NCBI RefSeq assembly: GCF_002933295.1
Contig: NZ_PSSW01000005.1
Coordinates: 330,356-394,355 of the forward strand
Direction: 5' to 3'
Origin: Marinobacter flavimaris
Lineage (GTDB): Bacteria; Pseudomonadota; Gammaproteobacteria; Pseudomonadales; Oleiphilaceae
DNA length: 64,000 bases
Positions 27,094 to 36,330 of the stretch are shown piece after piece. The position numbers were made by a program, and so were the translations under genes. The first letter of the stretch is position 1; each line of letters starts with the position of its first letter. A model generated the notes under the pieces. The model did no database searches, was not told where the DNA came from, and worked only from the letters and a program-made list of their open reading frames with translations.

Positions 27094-28257
27094 ATGAGTC
27101 ACGATATATCCAGCTTGCGAAAGTTTGTCTCACCGGAAATCGTATTTGGTGCCGGCTCCCGGAAGTCCGTGGCCAACTTCGCCAGTAATTTCGGTGCCCG
27201 GCATGTCTTTCTGGTGTCCGATCCGGGTGTGGCTGCCGCCGGTTGGGTCGATGAGATCGTGACGCTGCTGACCGATGCAGGTATCCGCTCCACCGTTTAT
27301 ACCGGTGTTTCACCAAACCCCAAGGTGGATGAGGTGATGACCGGGGCCGAGCTCTACAAATCCAGTGAATGTGATGTCATTGTCGCCATCGGTGGCGGCA
27401 GCCCCATGGACTGCGCCAAAGGCATCGGTATCGTCGCCACTCATGGTCGCAGCATCCTGGAGTTCGAGGGCGTCGACACCATCACCAATCCGTCACCGCC
27501 CCTGATCCTGATTCCGACCACGGCGGGCACCTCGGCGGATGTTTCCCAGTTCGCGATCATTTCCGACCCGAACCGCCGTTTCAAATTTTCTATCATCAGC
27601 AAGGCCGTTGTGCCAGATGTGTCCCTGATCGATCCGGAAGTTACCGAGACCATGGACGCCTACCTCACCGCCTGCACCGGCGTTGATGCCCTGGTGCACG
27701 CCATCGAGGCTTACGTATCCACGGGCAGCGGCCCGCTGACGGACACCCATGCGCTTGAAGCGATCCGGCTGATCAACCGGAATCTCGAGCCGCTGGTGGA
27801 CAACACGGCAGATCCCTATCTCCGGGAGCAGATCATGCTGGCCTCCATGCAGGCAGGGCTGGCGTTCTCCAATGCCATTCTCGGGGCAGTACACGCCATG
27901 TCCCACAGCCTGGGTGGTTTCCTGGATTTGCCTCATGGTCTGTGTAATGCGCTGCTGCTGGAGCACGTGGTGGCTTACAACTTCCAGTCTGCCGAAGATC
28001 GTTTCCGCCGCGTTGCCGAAGCCATGGATATCGATACCCGTGGAATGGCCAAGCCGGAAATCAAAAAACGGTTAATGAACCGCATTGTAGAGCTCAAGCG
28101 TCGGGTTGGGCTGGAGGCGCGTCTCGCCCAGCTGGGTGTTTCGGTGTCCGACATTCCCCACCTGTCCGGCTTTGCGTTGCAGGACCCGTGCATTCTCACC
28201 AACCCCCGGAAGTCGTCGCTGCGGGATGTCCAGGTTGTCTATGAAGAAGCCCTCTGA
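27094..28257 (+). CDS. ercA: Iron-containing alcohol dehydrogenase ErcA
   Basis: A 387-residue group III (iron) alcohol dehydrogenase. The NAD-binding GGGSPMDCAKG is present and metal ligands lie in ACTGVDALVHAIEAY and GAVHAMSHSLGGFLDLPHG. It occupies the PqqH-ErcA-ErcS arrangement known from Pseudomonas, where ErcA is linked to regulation of ethanol oxidation. A sensing rather than bulk catabolic role is possible. It overlaps ercS by 17 bp. Confidence 0.9.
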   Translation: MSHDISSLRKFVSPEIVFGAGSRKSVANFASNFGARHVFLVSDPGVAAAGWVDEIVTLLTDAGIRSTVYTGVSPNPKVDEVMTGAELYKSSECDVIVAIGGGSPMDCAKGIGIVATHGRSILEFEGVDTITNPSPPLILIPTTAGTSADVSQFAIISDPNRRFKFSIISKAVVPDVSLIDPEVTETMDAYLTACTGVDALVHAIEAYVSTGSGPLTDTHALEAIRLINRNLEPLVDNTADPYLREQIMLASMQAGLAFSNAILGAVHAMSHSLGGFLDLPHGLCNALLLEHVVAYNFQSAEDRFRRVAEAMDIDTRGMAKPEIKKRLMNRIVELKRRVGLEARLAQLGVSVSDIPHLSGFALQDPCILTNPRKSSLRDVQVVYEEAL

Positions 28258-30007
28258 CAGCAAGGATGGCGAACAGGACAGTAGCTACGGAATTGGCGAT
28301 CTTCTCGGGCTGGGCAGCCAGTCCGTCCGCAAGAACTATTACCCGGCTCTGCAGGAACGCATTGACGAGCTGGAGCAGGAACGCAACCGCTACAAATGGC
28401 TTTTCGAGAACGCGCTGCACGGTATCTTCCAGGCCAACCTGCGGGGCGGCTTTCTGGCCTGCAACCCGGCGATGGCGAGAATCTGCGGTTATGACAGCCC
28501 CGAGGCGCTCACGGAAAAGGTCATCCGGCTCCGTGAACAGTTGTTCTGCAGTTCCAGTGAATTCGATGCCATACGTCAGGAGCTTCTCGACGAGGGCAGT
28601 CTGAGTGCCCGGGAAACCCGTTTCCAGCGTGCTGATCGCACGCCGGTCCACGTTGCTGTCACCCTGCTGCGACGCCCGGACCTCGGACCGGAAGTGGTGG
28701 AAGCCTTCGTTGCCGACATAACCGAGCGAGTGTTGGCCCGGCAGAAACTGGAGCAGTTGAACGCCACCCTTGAGCGGCGCGTGGAAGAGCGGACCGAAGC
28801 ACTGCAGAATGCCAATGTGGGCCTGCGCTACCAGATTGAGGAGCGCGAGAAGGTTGAGCGCGAGCTCTTTGTTGCCATGGAGGCCGCCAAAGAGGCCAAC
28901 CGCAGCAAGGATAAATATCTCGCGGCGGCCAGCCATGACCTGCTTCAGCCGCTGAATGCAGCCCGGCTGATGATATCCGCGCTCCAGGACAGCACGCTGC
29001 CGGAACAGGAAACCCGCATGGTGCACCAGGTACATCGGGCTCTGGAGGGCGCCGAAGACCTGCTGGCGGACCTGCTGGATATCTCCAAGCTCGACCAGCA
29101 GGCAATGAAGCCTGATCTGGTTTATACCGATGTGGCCGCCCTGGCCAGATCCCTCGGGGAGGAGTTCGAGGCCGTTGCCAGCAATGCCGGCCTCGGGTTC
29201 CGGGTACGCACCATTCCGGCGATGGTGCGAACAGATCAGCGCATGCTGACCCGTATCCTCCGAAATCTGCTCAGCAACGCCTTCCGGTACACCCGCAAGG
29301 GCGGTGTTGTCATGGCGTTGAGATCCCGCGGCGACCGTCTGCGGATTGAAGTCTGGGATACCGGTGTTGGCATCGAGGAAGACAAGCTCCGGGACATTTT
29401 CACCGAGTTTCACCAGCTGTTGCCCCAGGGCACCGGCGGCCGGCAGGGTGTGGGCCTGGGGCTGGCCATCGTGGAACGGATGGTTCGGGTGCTGGGGTAC
29501 GACATTGATGTGTCATCACGGCCCGGTCGTGGCTCCCGCTTCGTGCTGACCCTGCCGCTTGAACCCGCTCAGGCCAGACCGGATATGGCCCGTACAGATT
29601 CGCTCCAGAATTTCGCCGATGGCTTTGACGGTGTGCCGGTGCTGGTGATCGACAACGAGCCGGCGGTTCTGGAGAGCATGCAGTTGCTGCTGGAGCGTTG
29701 GGGCTGTGATGTGCTCACAGCCGCCAGCAAGGCAGAGGCCGTGGAGGCTCTCGAGCAAACCGGCCAGATACCGGCCCTTATCCTTGCGGACTATCACCTG
29801 AACAATGAGCGAACCGGTTACGATGCAGTTCACGGGGTTCGCCGCCACCTTGGTCGTGATATTCCCGCCGCCATCATTACCGCAGATCGCAGCGATGACA
29901 CCCGCAAGATACTGCGCGCCCAGTACCTGCCAATACTGAACAAGCCGGTGAAACCGAACCGGCTCAGGGCCCTGATGACCAGCCTGCTGACCTCTGCCTC
30001 GGCCTGA
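28241..30007 (+). CDS. ercS: Hybrid sensor histidine kinase ErcS-like
   Basis: A 588-residue cytoplasmic hybrid kinase without membrane helices. The order is a coiled N-terminus (YPALQERIDELEQERNRYKW), a PAS domain (about 50-170), a coiled coil (about 180-225), HisKA with AASHDLLQPLNAARLM, the ATPase domain (LLSNAFRYTRKGG, DTGVGIEEDKL, GVGLGLAIV) and a C-terminal receiver with the Asp in LILADYHLNN. The start at 28241 lies inside the end of ercA. By context it controls PQQ-dependent alcohol oxidation genes. Confidence 0.9.
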   Translation: MKKPSDSKDGEQDSSYGIGDLLGLGSQSVRKNYYPALQERIDELEQERNRYKWLFENALHGIFQANLRGGFLACNPAMARICGYDSPEALTEKVIRLREQLFCSSSEFDAIRQELLDEGSLSARETRFQRADRTPVHVAVTLLRRPDLGPEVVEAFVADITERVLARQKLEQLNATLERRVEERTEALQNANVGLRYQIEEREKVERELFVAMEAAKEANRSKDKYLAAASHDLLQPLNAARLMISALQDSTLPEQETRMVHQVHRALEGAEDLLADLLDISKLDQQAMKPDLVYTDVAALARSLGEEFEAVASNAGLGFRVRTIPAMVRTDQRMLTRILRNLLSNAFRYTRKGGVVMALRSRGDRLRIEVWDTGVGIEEDKLRDIFTEFHQLLPQGTGGRQGVGLGLAIVERMVRVLGYDIDVSSRPGRGSRFVLTLPLEPAQARPDMARTDSLQNFADGFDGVPVLVIDNEPAVLESMQLLLERWGCDVLTAASKAEAVEALEQTGQIPALILADYHLNNERTGYDAVHGVRRHLGRDIPAAIITADRSDDTRKILRAQYLPILNKPVKPNRLRALMTSLLTSASA

Positions 30008-30024
30008 CCCCTTCTCGCCAGTCC

Positions 30025-30041
30025 TGTAAGACCTTCTTACA
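30025..30041. promoter_or_regulatory. 17-bp palindrome upstream of the CotH/VTC operon
   Basis: TGTAAGACCTTCTTACA, arms TGTAAGA/TCTTACA, 82 bp before the CotH lipoprotein start. It is nearly the same as the palindrome at 37870-37886. The form resembles sites bound by NarL/FixJ/RcsB-type regulators, so the LuxR-type regulator at 35689-36330 is a candidate. Confidence 0.65.
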
Positions 30042-30122
30042 TACACTCTGAAGCGCTTCGCGAAATACTCCCTCAACCGGTCTCCGATACCGGCAGGTTT
30101 CAAACATCTGAGGGAGTAACAG

Positions 30123-31913
30123 ATGAAAACAACAACGATTGGCCGGAAAGCCGGCAGTGGATTTGGGCATTGGTGGCTGGCAATGATCGGCGCTGTGCTA
30201 TTGGCCGGTTGCGGCGGTGGGGGCGGCGAGACGGAGGTGTCCAGCCCCTCGGATTTCGAACCCCCGGCGGAGCCCGTGAACATAGGGGGCGATGTCGAGC
30301 TTTATGATCCCGAGCGGCTGATTGATGTGTCGCTCACCATGAGCTCCGCCGATTTCAGCAAACTGAAATCGGAAGCCCGAACCCTGGCCAGCACCGACCG
30401 GGAATGTGTGCCCGAGTTCGAATACACGGAATTCACGGCCAGCGTCACCATCGACGGTGACCGCATGGACCGGGTGATCGTGCGCAAGAAGGGCTACATG
30501 GGCTCCCTGAGCCCCAGTATCCCCTCTCTCAAGCTGGACTTTAACGATCTCTGGCCTGGTCGCACCTATCAGAACATGACCCGGATGACCCTGAACAATA
30601 ACCGCCAGGACCCCTCCAATGCCCGCCAGTGCATGGCCTATGACCAGTTCCGGCAGGCCGGGCTCGCGGCGCCGAAATGCAATTACGCCAGAGTGTCTGT
30701 CAATGGCGAGGATCTGGGTGTGTTTACCAATGTCGAGCCTATCAAGAAGCCCTTTCTGGCACGGGCATTCGGGGACGACGACGGTAACCAGTACGAAGCC
30801 CAAACGGCGGACTTCGGTACCTGGCTGAGCGAACGTTTTGAGAAAAAGACCAACGAAAAAGAAAACGACCGAACTGACCTGCAGGCCGTTACCGATGCTC
30901 TGGCCTTGCCCGATGAGCAGATGGTGAATGTATTGCCGCAGCTGGTGGATGTGGATGAATTCATCCGGTTCTGGGCGGTGGAAACCCTGTTGGGCGCCTG
31001 GGATTCCGCCACTGGCAACGCCAACAATTTCCACATCTATCGGGACCCCGGAGACGGCCTGTTCCATTTTATTCCCTGGGGCGCTGATACGGCCTTTCGT
31101 GGGGCGCATCCCCTGAGGCCGCTCACGGGGGTGCTATACCGCAACTTCTCGCTGGCGGACCGGCTTTTCAGCATTCCCGAGTACCGGGCGCGCTATGAGG
31201 CCGAGCTTGAAGACCTGCTGGCCACCCAGTGGGATGAGGCCGATTTGCTGGCGGAAGTGGAGCGGATACGTGAACTCACCGGCACCAGCGCGGAGGCGAC
31301 GGCCAGCCTGAATGCCTTCATTGGTGGCCGCGGCGTGGCCGGTGATGACGATTTCCGGCCTGCGCGTCGAGCTGTTATTGAACAGGCCATCGCCGAGGAG
31401 ACGCCCTCCGGGGAAGTGTACCGGCTTGCGGACACGCAACCGGATTGCAGCGTGCCGGCGACAACCAGCCTGACCGGCACCATCAAGTCCGAGGACGGTG
31501 CCGACACAGGTGCCTTCCGCTTCACGCTGCCCGGAGGTCGGGCGGTGAACGCGAGCCTGACTTTTGCCGCCTTCGAGGTGGACAGCCTGGTTTACTCGGT
31601 TGATCGCGAATCAAAGCCGGCGGTGATCAGCCTCCTGCTGATTGGCGCGGATATCAACGACAACTTCACGCCCTATGTGCTGCAACTGTTTATCGAGGCA
31701 TCCGATTACGTGCCGGGCACACACGAGTTCCATGGCTTTGCCACCAACGCTCTGTTGTTTGAGGTGGATGAAAGCCAGCCCGGGGATGTGCGCACCCTGG
31801 CCCTTGGCGCAGAGGGCAGTATTACTGTCATCGGGGTGGGATCCGGGGCCAGTGAGGGCGACGTGGAACTGAGCCTGAACGCCACCCTGGAATACGATTC
31901 GGCGATTCGATGA
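30123..31913 (+). CDS. CotH-kinase-domain lipoprotein
   Basis: A 596-residue protein with a lipoprotein signal (VLLAGCGGGGGE, Cys at about residue 30). A CotH kinase-like domain (about 60-420) includes RKKGYMGSLSPSIPSLKLDF, VSVNGEDLGVFTNVEPIKKP and NANNFHIYRDPGDGLFHFIP then WGADTAF. Spore-coat CotH proteins are secreted atypical kinases that phosphorylate proteins outside the cytoplasm. A beta-rich C-terminal part (about 440-590) is unassigned. The end overlaps the VTC gene by four bases (ATGA). Location is likely the outer membrane or periplasm; the substrate is unknown. Confidence 0.85.
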   Translation: MKTTTIGRKAGSGFGHWWLAMIGAVLLAGCGGGGGETEVSSPSDFEPPAEPVNIGGDVELYDPERLIDVSLTMSSADFSKLKSEARTLASTDRECVPEFEYTEFTASVTIDGDRMDRVIVRKKGYMGSLSPSIPSLKLDFNDLWPGRTYQNMTRMTLNNNRQDPSNARQCMAYDQFRQAGLAAPKCNYARVSVNGEDLGVFTNVEPIKKPFLARAFGDDDGNQYEAQTADFGTWLSERFEKKTNEKENDRTDLQAVTDALALPDEQMVNVLPQLVDVDEFIRFWAVETLLGAWDSATGNANNFHIYRDPGDGLFHFIPWGADTAFRGAHPLRPLTGVLYRNFSLADRLFSIPEYRARYEAELEDLLATQWDEADLLAEVERIRELTGTSAEATASLNAFIGGRGVAGDDDFRPARRAVIEQAIAEETPSGEVYRLADTQPDCSVPATTSLTGTIKSEDGADTGAFRFTLPGGRAVNASLTFAAFEVDSLVYSVDRESKPAVISLLLIGADINDNFTPYVLQLFIEASDYVPGTHEFHGFATNALLFEVDESQPGDVRTLALGAEGSITVIGVGSGASEGDVELSLNATLEYDSAIR

Positions 31914-32668
31914 ACATGGCTGTCGCCAGCCCGCTGGAAGGATTCCGCGGGCATTGTCTGGCCGAACAGATGCAGGCCCGTTTGATGAATCGGGTCGACA
32001 CCAAGTTTCTGGTGCCTGCATACCTGCTGGATGCCTGTCTGCGTGGATTGGAGCACCATTACTCCATCCTGGAGATCGACGGGCGCCGGCGGTTCACCTA
32101 CGACACCCTGTATTTCGATACACCGGAACGCCAGCTTTACCTGGATCACCACAACGGCAAGTTGAACCGGTTCAAGCTCCGCATCCGGCACTACCGTGAA
32201 ACCGGGGACAGCTTCCTGGAGGTCAAGAAAAAGAACAACAGGGAGAGAACCATCAAGAACCGTTTGCCGCTGACATCGCAAACCGTTGAGAGCAGCCGGG
32301 TGGTCCCTTTCCTTGAAGAGCAATTGGGCCGACCGGTGGCAGGGATGCTGCCGGCTCTTTTTGTCGGCTACCGCCGGATGACCTTCATGAGCGCACGGGG
32401 GACCGAGCGTATTACGGTGGATACAGGGCTGGGTTTTCACTCGGCCGACCGTCGCAGCGGTCTGTGCCTGCCTGATGTTGCCGTTTTCGAGGTCAAGTAC
32501 GATCGCAAGGTCCCATATTCCCCTTTCCTGGAACGTCTTGGTCAGCTCGGCTGCCGCCCCGTGCAGTTCAGCAAATACTGCATCGGCACAAGCCTGTTGT
32601 TCGGCCACGAATGCAAAACCAATCGCTTCAAACCGCTGTTAAGGAGACTTCATGGAATCTGCAGTTGA
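31910..32668 (+). CDS. VTC-type polyphosphate polymerase domain protein
   Basis: A 252-residue protein with the VTC/CYTH-like tunnel fold. Active-site elements known from yeast Vtc4 can be matched: RVDTKFLVP, paired Arg in FKLRIRHY, Lys in FLEVKKKNN, Glu/Lys in VFEVKYD and Lys in VQFSKYC. This suggests an active enzyme making polyphosphate from ATP, unrelated to Ppk. No membrane helix is visible. It overlaps the CotH gene by ATGA and the DUF4956 gene by 17 bp. The reaction is inferred from the family. Confidence 0.85.
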   Translation: MNMAVASPLEGFRGHCLAEQMQARLMNRVDTKFLVPAYLLDACLRGLEHHYSILEIDGRRRFTYDTLYFDTPERQLYLDHHNGKLNRFKLRIRHYRETGDSFLEVKKKNNRERTIKNRLPLTSQTVESSRVVPFLEEQLGRPVAGMLPALFVGYRRMTFMSARGTERITVDTGLGFHSADRRSGLCLPDVAVFEVKYDRKVPYSPFLERLGQLGCRPVQFSKYCIGTSLLFGHECKTNRFKPLLRRLHGICS

Positions 32669-33236
32669 TGTCCATTTTGCGATCCGGCTTTTGATCAATA
32701 CCGCCTCCGTGTTTGTGCTGATTCGCTGCTACTACGCGTTTTCCCGTCACCGGGAGAATGCCGCCTCGTTCATTCTTTTTGGTGTCGGCGTTTTCCTGGT
32801 GACCGCATTGCTACATTCGGTCACCGTCACCATGGGCTTTGCCTTCGGTCTGTTCGCCGTTTTCTCAATGCTCCGGTACCGAACCGAGGCCCTGGGCATA
32901 AAAGAGATGACCTACCTGTTTCTGGTGATCGCCATGGCCCTGCTGGCAGCAGTTGGCAACATGCACCACCTGGAGCTGGTGTTTCTGAACCTGCTGGTCA
33001 TCGTTCTGGCGCTGGTGCTCGAAACCCATGTGCTTTTGCCGCGACACAGTGAGAGAGAGGTGGAGTACGAAAAGATAGAGAACGTTCACCGGGACCGCCG
33101 GGAGTTGCTCATTGCGGACCTGCGAGAGCGCACCGGTCTGGATGTGTTCCGGGTGGATGTGGTGTCTGTCAGCTATCTGAGGGACACCGCCATGCTACGT
33201 ATGCACTTTCGTCAGGAGGCCGATCATGCTCGCTGA
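32652..33236 (+). CDS. DUF4956 inner-membrane protein
   Basis: A 194-residue membrane protein. Four or so hydrophobic helices lie in the first 120 residues, with the family signature FAFGLFAVFSMLRYRTEALG then IKEMTYLF. A cytoplasmic C-terminal domain (about 125-190) is ferredoxin-like in size. DUF4956 proteins commonly neighbour VTC-domain and CotH genes, so it could anchor the polymerase or move its product. The function is not established. It overlaps both neighbours. Confidence 0.85.
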   Translation: MESAVDVHFAIRLLINTASVFVLIRCYYAFSRHRENAASFILFGVGVFLVTALLHSVTVTMGFAFGLFAVFSMLRYRTEALGIKEMTYLFLVIAMALLAAVGNMHHLELVFLNLLVIVLALVLETHVLLPRHSEREVEYEKIENVHRDRRELLIADLRERTGLDVFRVDVVSVSYLRDTAMLRMHFRQEADHAR

Positions 33237-34350
33237 GCTGAAATGGGCGTGGCTGGTGATCGGTCTGACACTGGCGTTCATGTTACAGCCTCTGCTCGCT
33301 GTGGCTTCCCCTGTCGAGGCAGAAGTGGGCGGTTACGTCGCCGCCGGTGTTGACCATTACGGGTCATTTTATGATGAAGACGGTGAGCGCAGCACAGCCC
33401 GGGGCGTCCTGAGAAATGCGAAAATTGAACTGGAACTGGCCTTGGGCAAGCGCTGGGAGGCAGAGCTGGATGGCAGCTACAAGATTGAAGGCGACAAGAA
33501 AGAGCTGGATCTGGGCGATGCCTATCTCCTGTATGACGGGGAGAGCCGTTTCGAGGCTCAAATTGGGCGCTTCAAGGAGCCTTTTGGCCTGGAACGCCTC
33601 GCCAGCTACACCAGCCTGAACACCAGCGAACGTTCGCTGGTGACCTCGGCGTTCGCACCGGGGCGTTCCATCGGTGTTATGGCGGGGCAGTACCGCAAAC
33701 GCGGCACCTGGTCCCTGGGTCTGTTCACCGATGAGCCCGATGGTGGCTCCACTCACGCTATAACCGCGAGACTGACCCGTGCCCCCATTCGTTCAGAAAA
33801 CCAGACCCTACATCTGGGCGCCGCGGCCTCTTATCGTGATCTTGGCGACAGCCGCTTTCAGATCAAGGATGAGGGAGAGGTGTTCAGTGCCGATAATGTC
33901 ATCCGCAGCCCACGATTCGAGGCTGGTGATGCTTGGCTGGCAGGTCTCGAGGCCGCCTGGCTTTATCATCGTCTGACCCTCGTGGCGGAGGCCATGGCTC
34001 AGAGCGTGCGTCGAACCGACGGGTCACGCTGGCAGTTCGGTGGCGCCTACCTCCAGGCCGGTGTGTTCCTGACCGATGATCGGCGCTATTACAGCCGGGG
34101 TGAGTTTGACTGGATAGAGCCCCGGCACCGGGCGGGCGCCCTGGAACTGGTGGCACGGCACAGTGCTGTGGACCTGAGAGACCGGAACCTGGGCGCCGAG
34201 GCGAGTGTGACGCTGCTGGGTCTTGCCTGGTATCTGGGCGAGCTGTTCCAGCTGCGCCTGAATTACCTGATGCCGGATATTCGCGGCAATACCCTGATGG
34301 CCGTGCCGGACGGAGACGCTGTTACCCTGCGTGCTGTGCTGCGGTTCTAG
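33226..34350 (+). CDS. OprO/OprP-like phosphate-selective porin
   Basis: A 374-residue outer-membrane barrel with signal peptide (MLAELKWAWLVIGLTLAFML). It carries the phosphate-selective porin O/P pattern: QIGRFKEPFGLERLASYTSL, TSERSLVTSAFAPGRSIGVM. The last residue is Phe, as in many outer-membrane proteins. OprP takes phosphate and OprO pyrophosphate or polyphosphate, which fits a partner of the polyphosphate polymerase two genes upstream. It overlaps the DUF4956 gene by 11 bp and the opposite histidine kinase gene by 29 bp at its 3' end. Confidence 0.85.
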   Translation: MLAELKWAWLVIGLTLAFMLQPLLAVASPVEAEVGGYVAAGVDHYGSFYDEDGERSTARGVLRNAKIELELALGKRWEAELDGSYKIEGDKKELDLGDAYLLYDGESRFEAQIGRFKEPFGLERLASYTSLNTSERSLVTSAFAPGRSIGVMAGQYRKRGTWSLGLFTDEPDGGSTHAITARLTRAPIRSENQTLHLGAAASYRDLGDSRFQIKDEGEVFSADNVIRSPRFEAGDAWLAGLEAAWLYHRLTLVAEAMAQSVRRTDGSRWQFGGAYLQAGVFLTDDRRYYSRGEFDWIEPRHRAGALELVARHSAVDLRDRNLGAEASVTLLGLAWYLGELFQLRLNYLMPDIRGNTLMAVPDGDAVTLRAVLRF

Positions 34351-35692
34351 GCAGCGTGAGGGTCACCTGCGTCCACTGGCCGGGTTCGCTGGTAATCGAC
34401 ATGTTGCCCTTGTGATGGCGCATGATGGTCTGACAGATACTGAGGCCCAGCCCCAGGTTGTCCGGTGTATCACTGGTGGAATAGAACGGATCAGTGAGCC
34501 GCTTCATATCGTCTGGCGCGATGCCCTGGCCGTTGTCCCGAATTACGATTCGATGGGCACTGTCAGCGCTTTCGGCCGTTATCTCGATTTTGCCGGGCTG
34601 CCGGTTTTTGCTCACGGCAGAGACGCCATTGAGCAGCAGGTTAACGAACACCTGGGTCAGGGCAGATGGATAGCAGGGAACGGTCGTTCCCTCCGGGATG
34701 TCAGTCTGAAGCTCGACACCTCGTAGCTGATGCTGGCAGAAGCGGGTGGCGGTGGTCACCAGTTTGCCGAGGTCTGCCGTTTCCAGGCTGTGTTCAGGGA
34801 CGGGGCGGGAAAACTCGATCAGGTCAGACACAATATCGGCAATGCGTTTCTGGTGGGTGCTAGCGTCGGTCAGGGCGTCTGCGACCTCGACATCCCGGTT
34901 TACCGAGTTGGCAAAATCCACGGCCTGGCTGGCGCAGTTCAACGGGTTCATGATCTCGTGGAGCAGCCCCTTAGCCATATGGCTAAGGGCCTGATGTTTC
35001 TGTTCCTGGGCCAGTCTTTCTTCCGTTGATTTCAGGGTTTCCAAAGTGCGGGAAAGTTGTCGATTCCGGTCTCGGAGCAGGAATTGGAGCGCCAGCAGGT
35101 TGCGCAGGAACTGCGACAGGAACCAGGCCGATAGCGGTGCGACCACCAGGCACATCAGAATCAGCCAGTTGGTCAGAATGCCGATCAGGGTGTCGCTTAC
35201 CTGAGTGCTGTCGACCGCCACGAACGTGGCGAGTACCAGCAGTGTCAGGTTGATCAGGATAATCACGCTGGTGTGGAACAGGGACAGGGTAATGATGCCC
35301 ACGGAGCTGATGAAAAAGAACAAGCCCACGATGGGAGCGAGCGACGCGCCCGTTGTCATGTATCCCAGGTAGCTGAACGCCGCCATGTTGAAAAACACCA
35401 GGTAGACAATCATCGGCGCTGACCGGCGCAGGCGCGTGAACCGGTGAGCGGCGATCAGACCGGTCAGAATCGCGGTGTAGATGAGGTAGATACCGAATAC
35501 GTCCGGTGCATCCGGGTTCAGGGCCAGGCCCCCGAGAAACAGCAGGGTACCGATAAAGGCAATCACCAGGTAAACGTCGGCGAACAGGGGCAGCACCCGG
35601 TACCGATACTGGGTGTGGTAGAAGCGTTCGAAGCGTCGCTGTCGGTAGGCGGGCAGCTGGCGGATCTGATCCATCCCGGAAAGCAGTTTCAC
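34322..35692 (-). CDS. Membrane sensor histidine kinase
   Basis: A 456-residue kinase with about six membrane helices (residues 30-200) forming a 7TM-like sensor, a short coiled coil and HisKA with MAKGLLHEIMNPLNCASQAV. The ATPase domain has LLLNGVSAVSKNRQ, DNGQGIAPDD and LGLGLSICQTIM. It begins at a GTG (35692) overlapping the stop of the LuxR-type regulator gene (GTGA), third in a tightly coupled operon. The stimulus is unknown. The convergent neighbour is the CotH/VTC/porin operon. Confidence 0.87.
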   Translation of the reverse strand: MKLLSGMDQIRQLPAYRQRRFERFYHTQYRYRVLPLFADVYLVIAFIGTLLFLGGLALNPDAPDVFGIYLIYTAILTGLIAAHRFTRLRRSAPMIVYLVFFNMAAFSYLGYMTTGASLAPIVGLFFFISSVGIITLSLFHTSVIILINLTLLVLATFVAVDSTQVSDTLIGILTNWLILMCLVVAPLSAWFLSQFLRNLLALQFLLRDRNRQLSRTLETLKSTEERLAQEQKHQALSHMAKGLLHEIMNPLNCASQAVDFANSVNRDVEVADALTDASTHQKRIADIVSDLIEFSRPVPEHSLETADLGKLVTTATRFCQHQLRGVELQTDIPEGTTVPCYPSALTQVFVNLLLNGVSAVSKNRQPGKIEITAESADSAHRIVIRDNGQGIAPDDMKRLTDPFYSTSDTPDNLGLGLSICQTIMRHHKGNMSITSEPGQWTQVTLTLPRTAAQHAG

Positions 35693-36330
35693 TCGGCGGC
35701 TCCGTGTTGGTGTCGTTGCATAAAGAGAATGAGCTCGGGCAGGCGCTCGAAGCCCAATTTCACGAAAATCCGGTCCTTGTAGGAATGCACCGTCTTGCAG
35801 GAAACGCCAAGCCTGCCTGCAATATCGCGTACCGGCAGCCGGCTGGCCATCAGCTGTGCCACTTCCCGCTCCCGTCCGGACAAGGCCTGATAGGCGAGCA
35901 TGGCGGCCGGTGCTGGTTCCTGCTGCCAGTTACCGACATAAACCTGCCCGTTTCGAATGTAGAAGAGCGTCTTGATCAACTCCTGCACTGGCTGGTCCTT
36001 GGACACCACGGCCTTGATGCCTGCTTCCAGATAGATCGCCATCCGCCCGCTGCTGACCGGCGTGTCCGATATCAGCAGCACGGACAATGACGGATTCACC
36101 GCCAATGCATGCTCGGCGATGGTGAGCCCGTCGTTGTCCTGCAGGTTTTCCTCAATCAGCAGTACCGAAGGGGTGGCCCTCTTTAGCCGATTGAGCGTTG
36201 CCACTCCGGTCTCCGATTCGCCAACCAGCTCGACCTCATCGTGCAAGAGGATCTGGAATAGCAGGCTGTCACGGAGCAGTCGCTGCCCCATGGTGACGTA
36301 CAACCTGAGCCTGCGCTGACCTGACGCCAT
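35689..36330 (-). CDS. LuxR/NarL-type response regulator with degenerate receiver
   Basis: A 213-residue regulator. The N-terminal receiver lacks the usual acidic pair (LYVTMGQRLL in place of a DD motif) and has Glu60 where the phospho-accepting Asp is expected (VLLIEENLQDNDG). The C-terminal helix-turn-helix is intact (LSGREREVAQLMASRLPVRD, then VSCKTVHSYKDRIFVKLGF). This implies phosphorylation-independent or otherwise gated activity. The start at 36330 overlaps the upstream stop by ATGA; a longer frame is only a shadow. It is the candidate for binding the two 17-bp palindromes. Confidence 0.85.
   Translation of the reverse strand: MASGQRRLRLYVTMGQRLLRDSLLFQILLHDEVELVGESETGVATLNRLKRATPSVLLIEENLQDNDGLTIAEHALAVNPSLSVLLISDTPVSSGRMAIYLEAGIKAVVSKDQPVQELIKTLFYIRNGQVYVGNWQQEPAPAAMLAYQALSGREREVAQLMASRLPVRDIAGRLGVSCKTVHSYKDRIFVKLGFERLPELILFMQRHQHGAAE

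Noticed and set aside
28196..29413. A 405-codon minus-strand open frame opposite ercS
   Set aside because: It is antisense to conserved PAS and histidine kinase domains, with no domain of its own.
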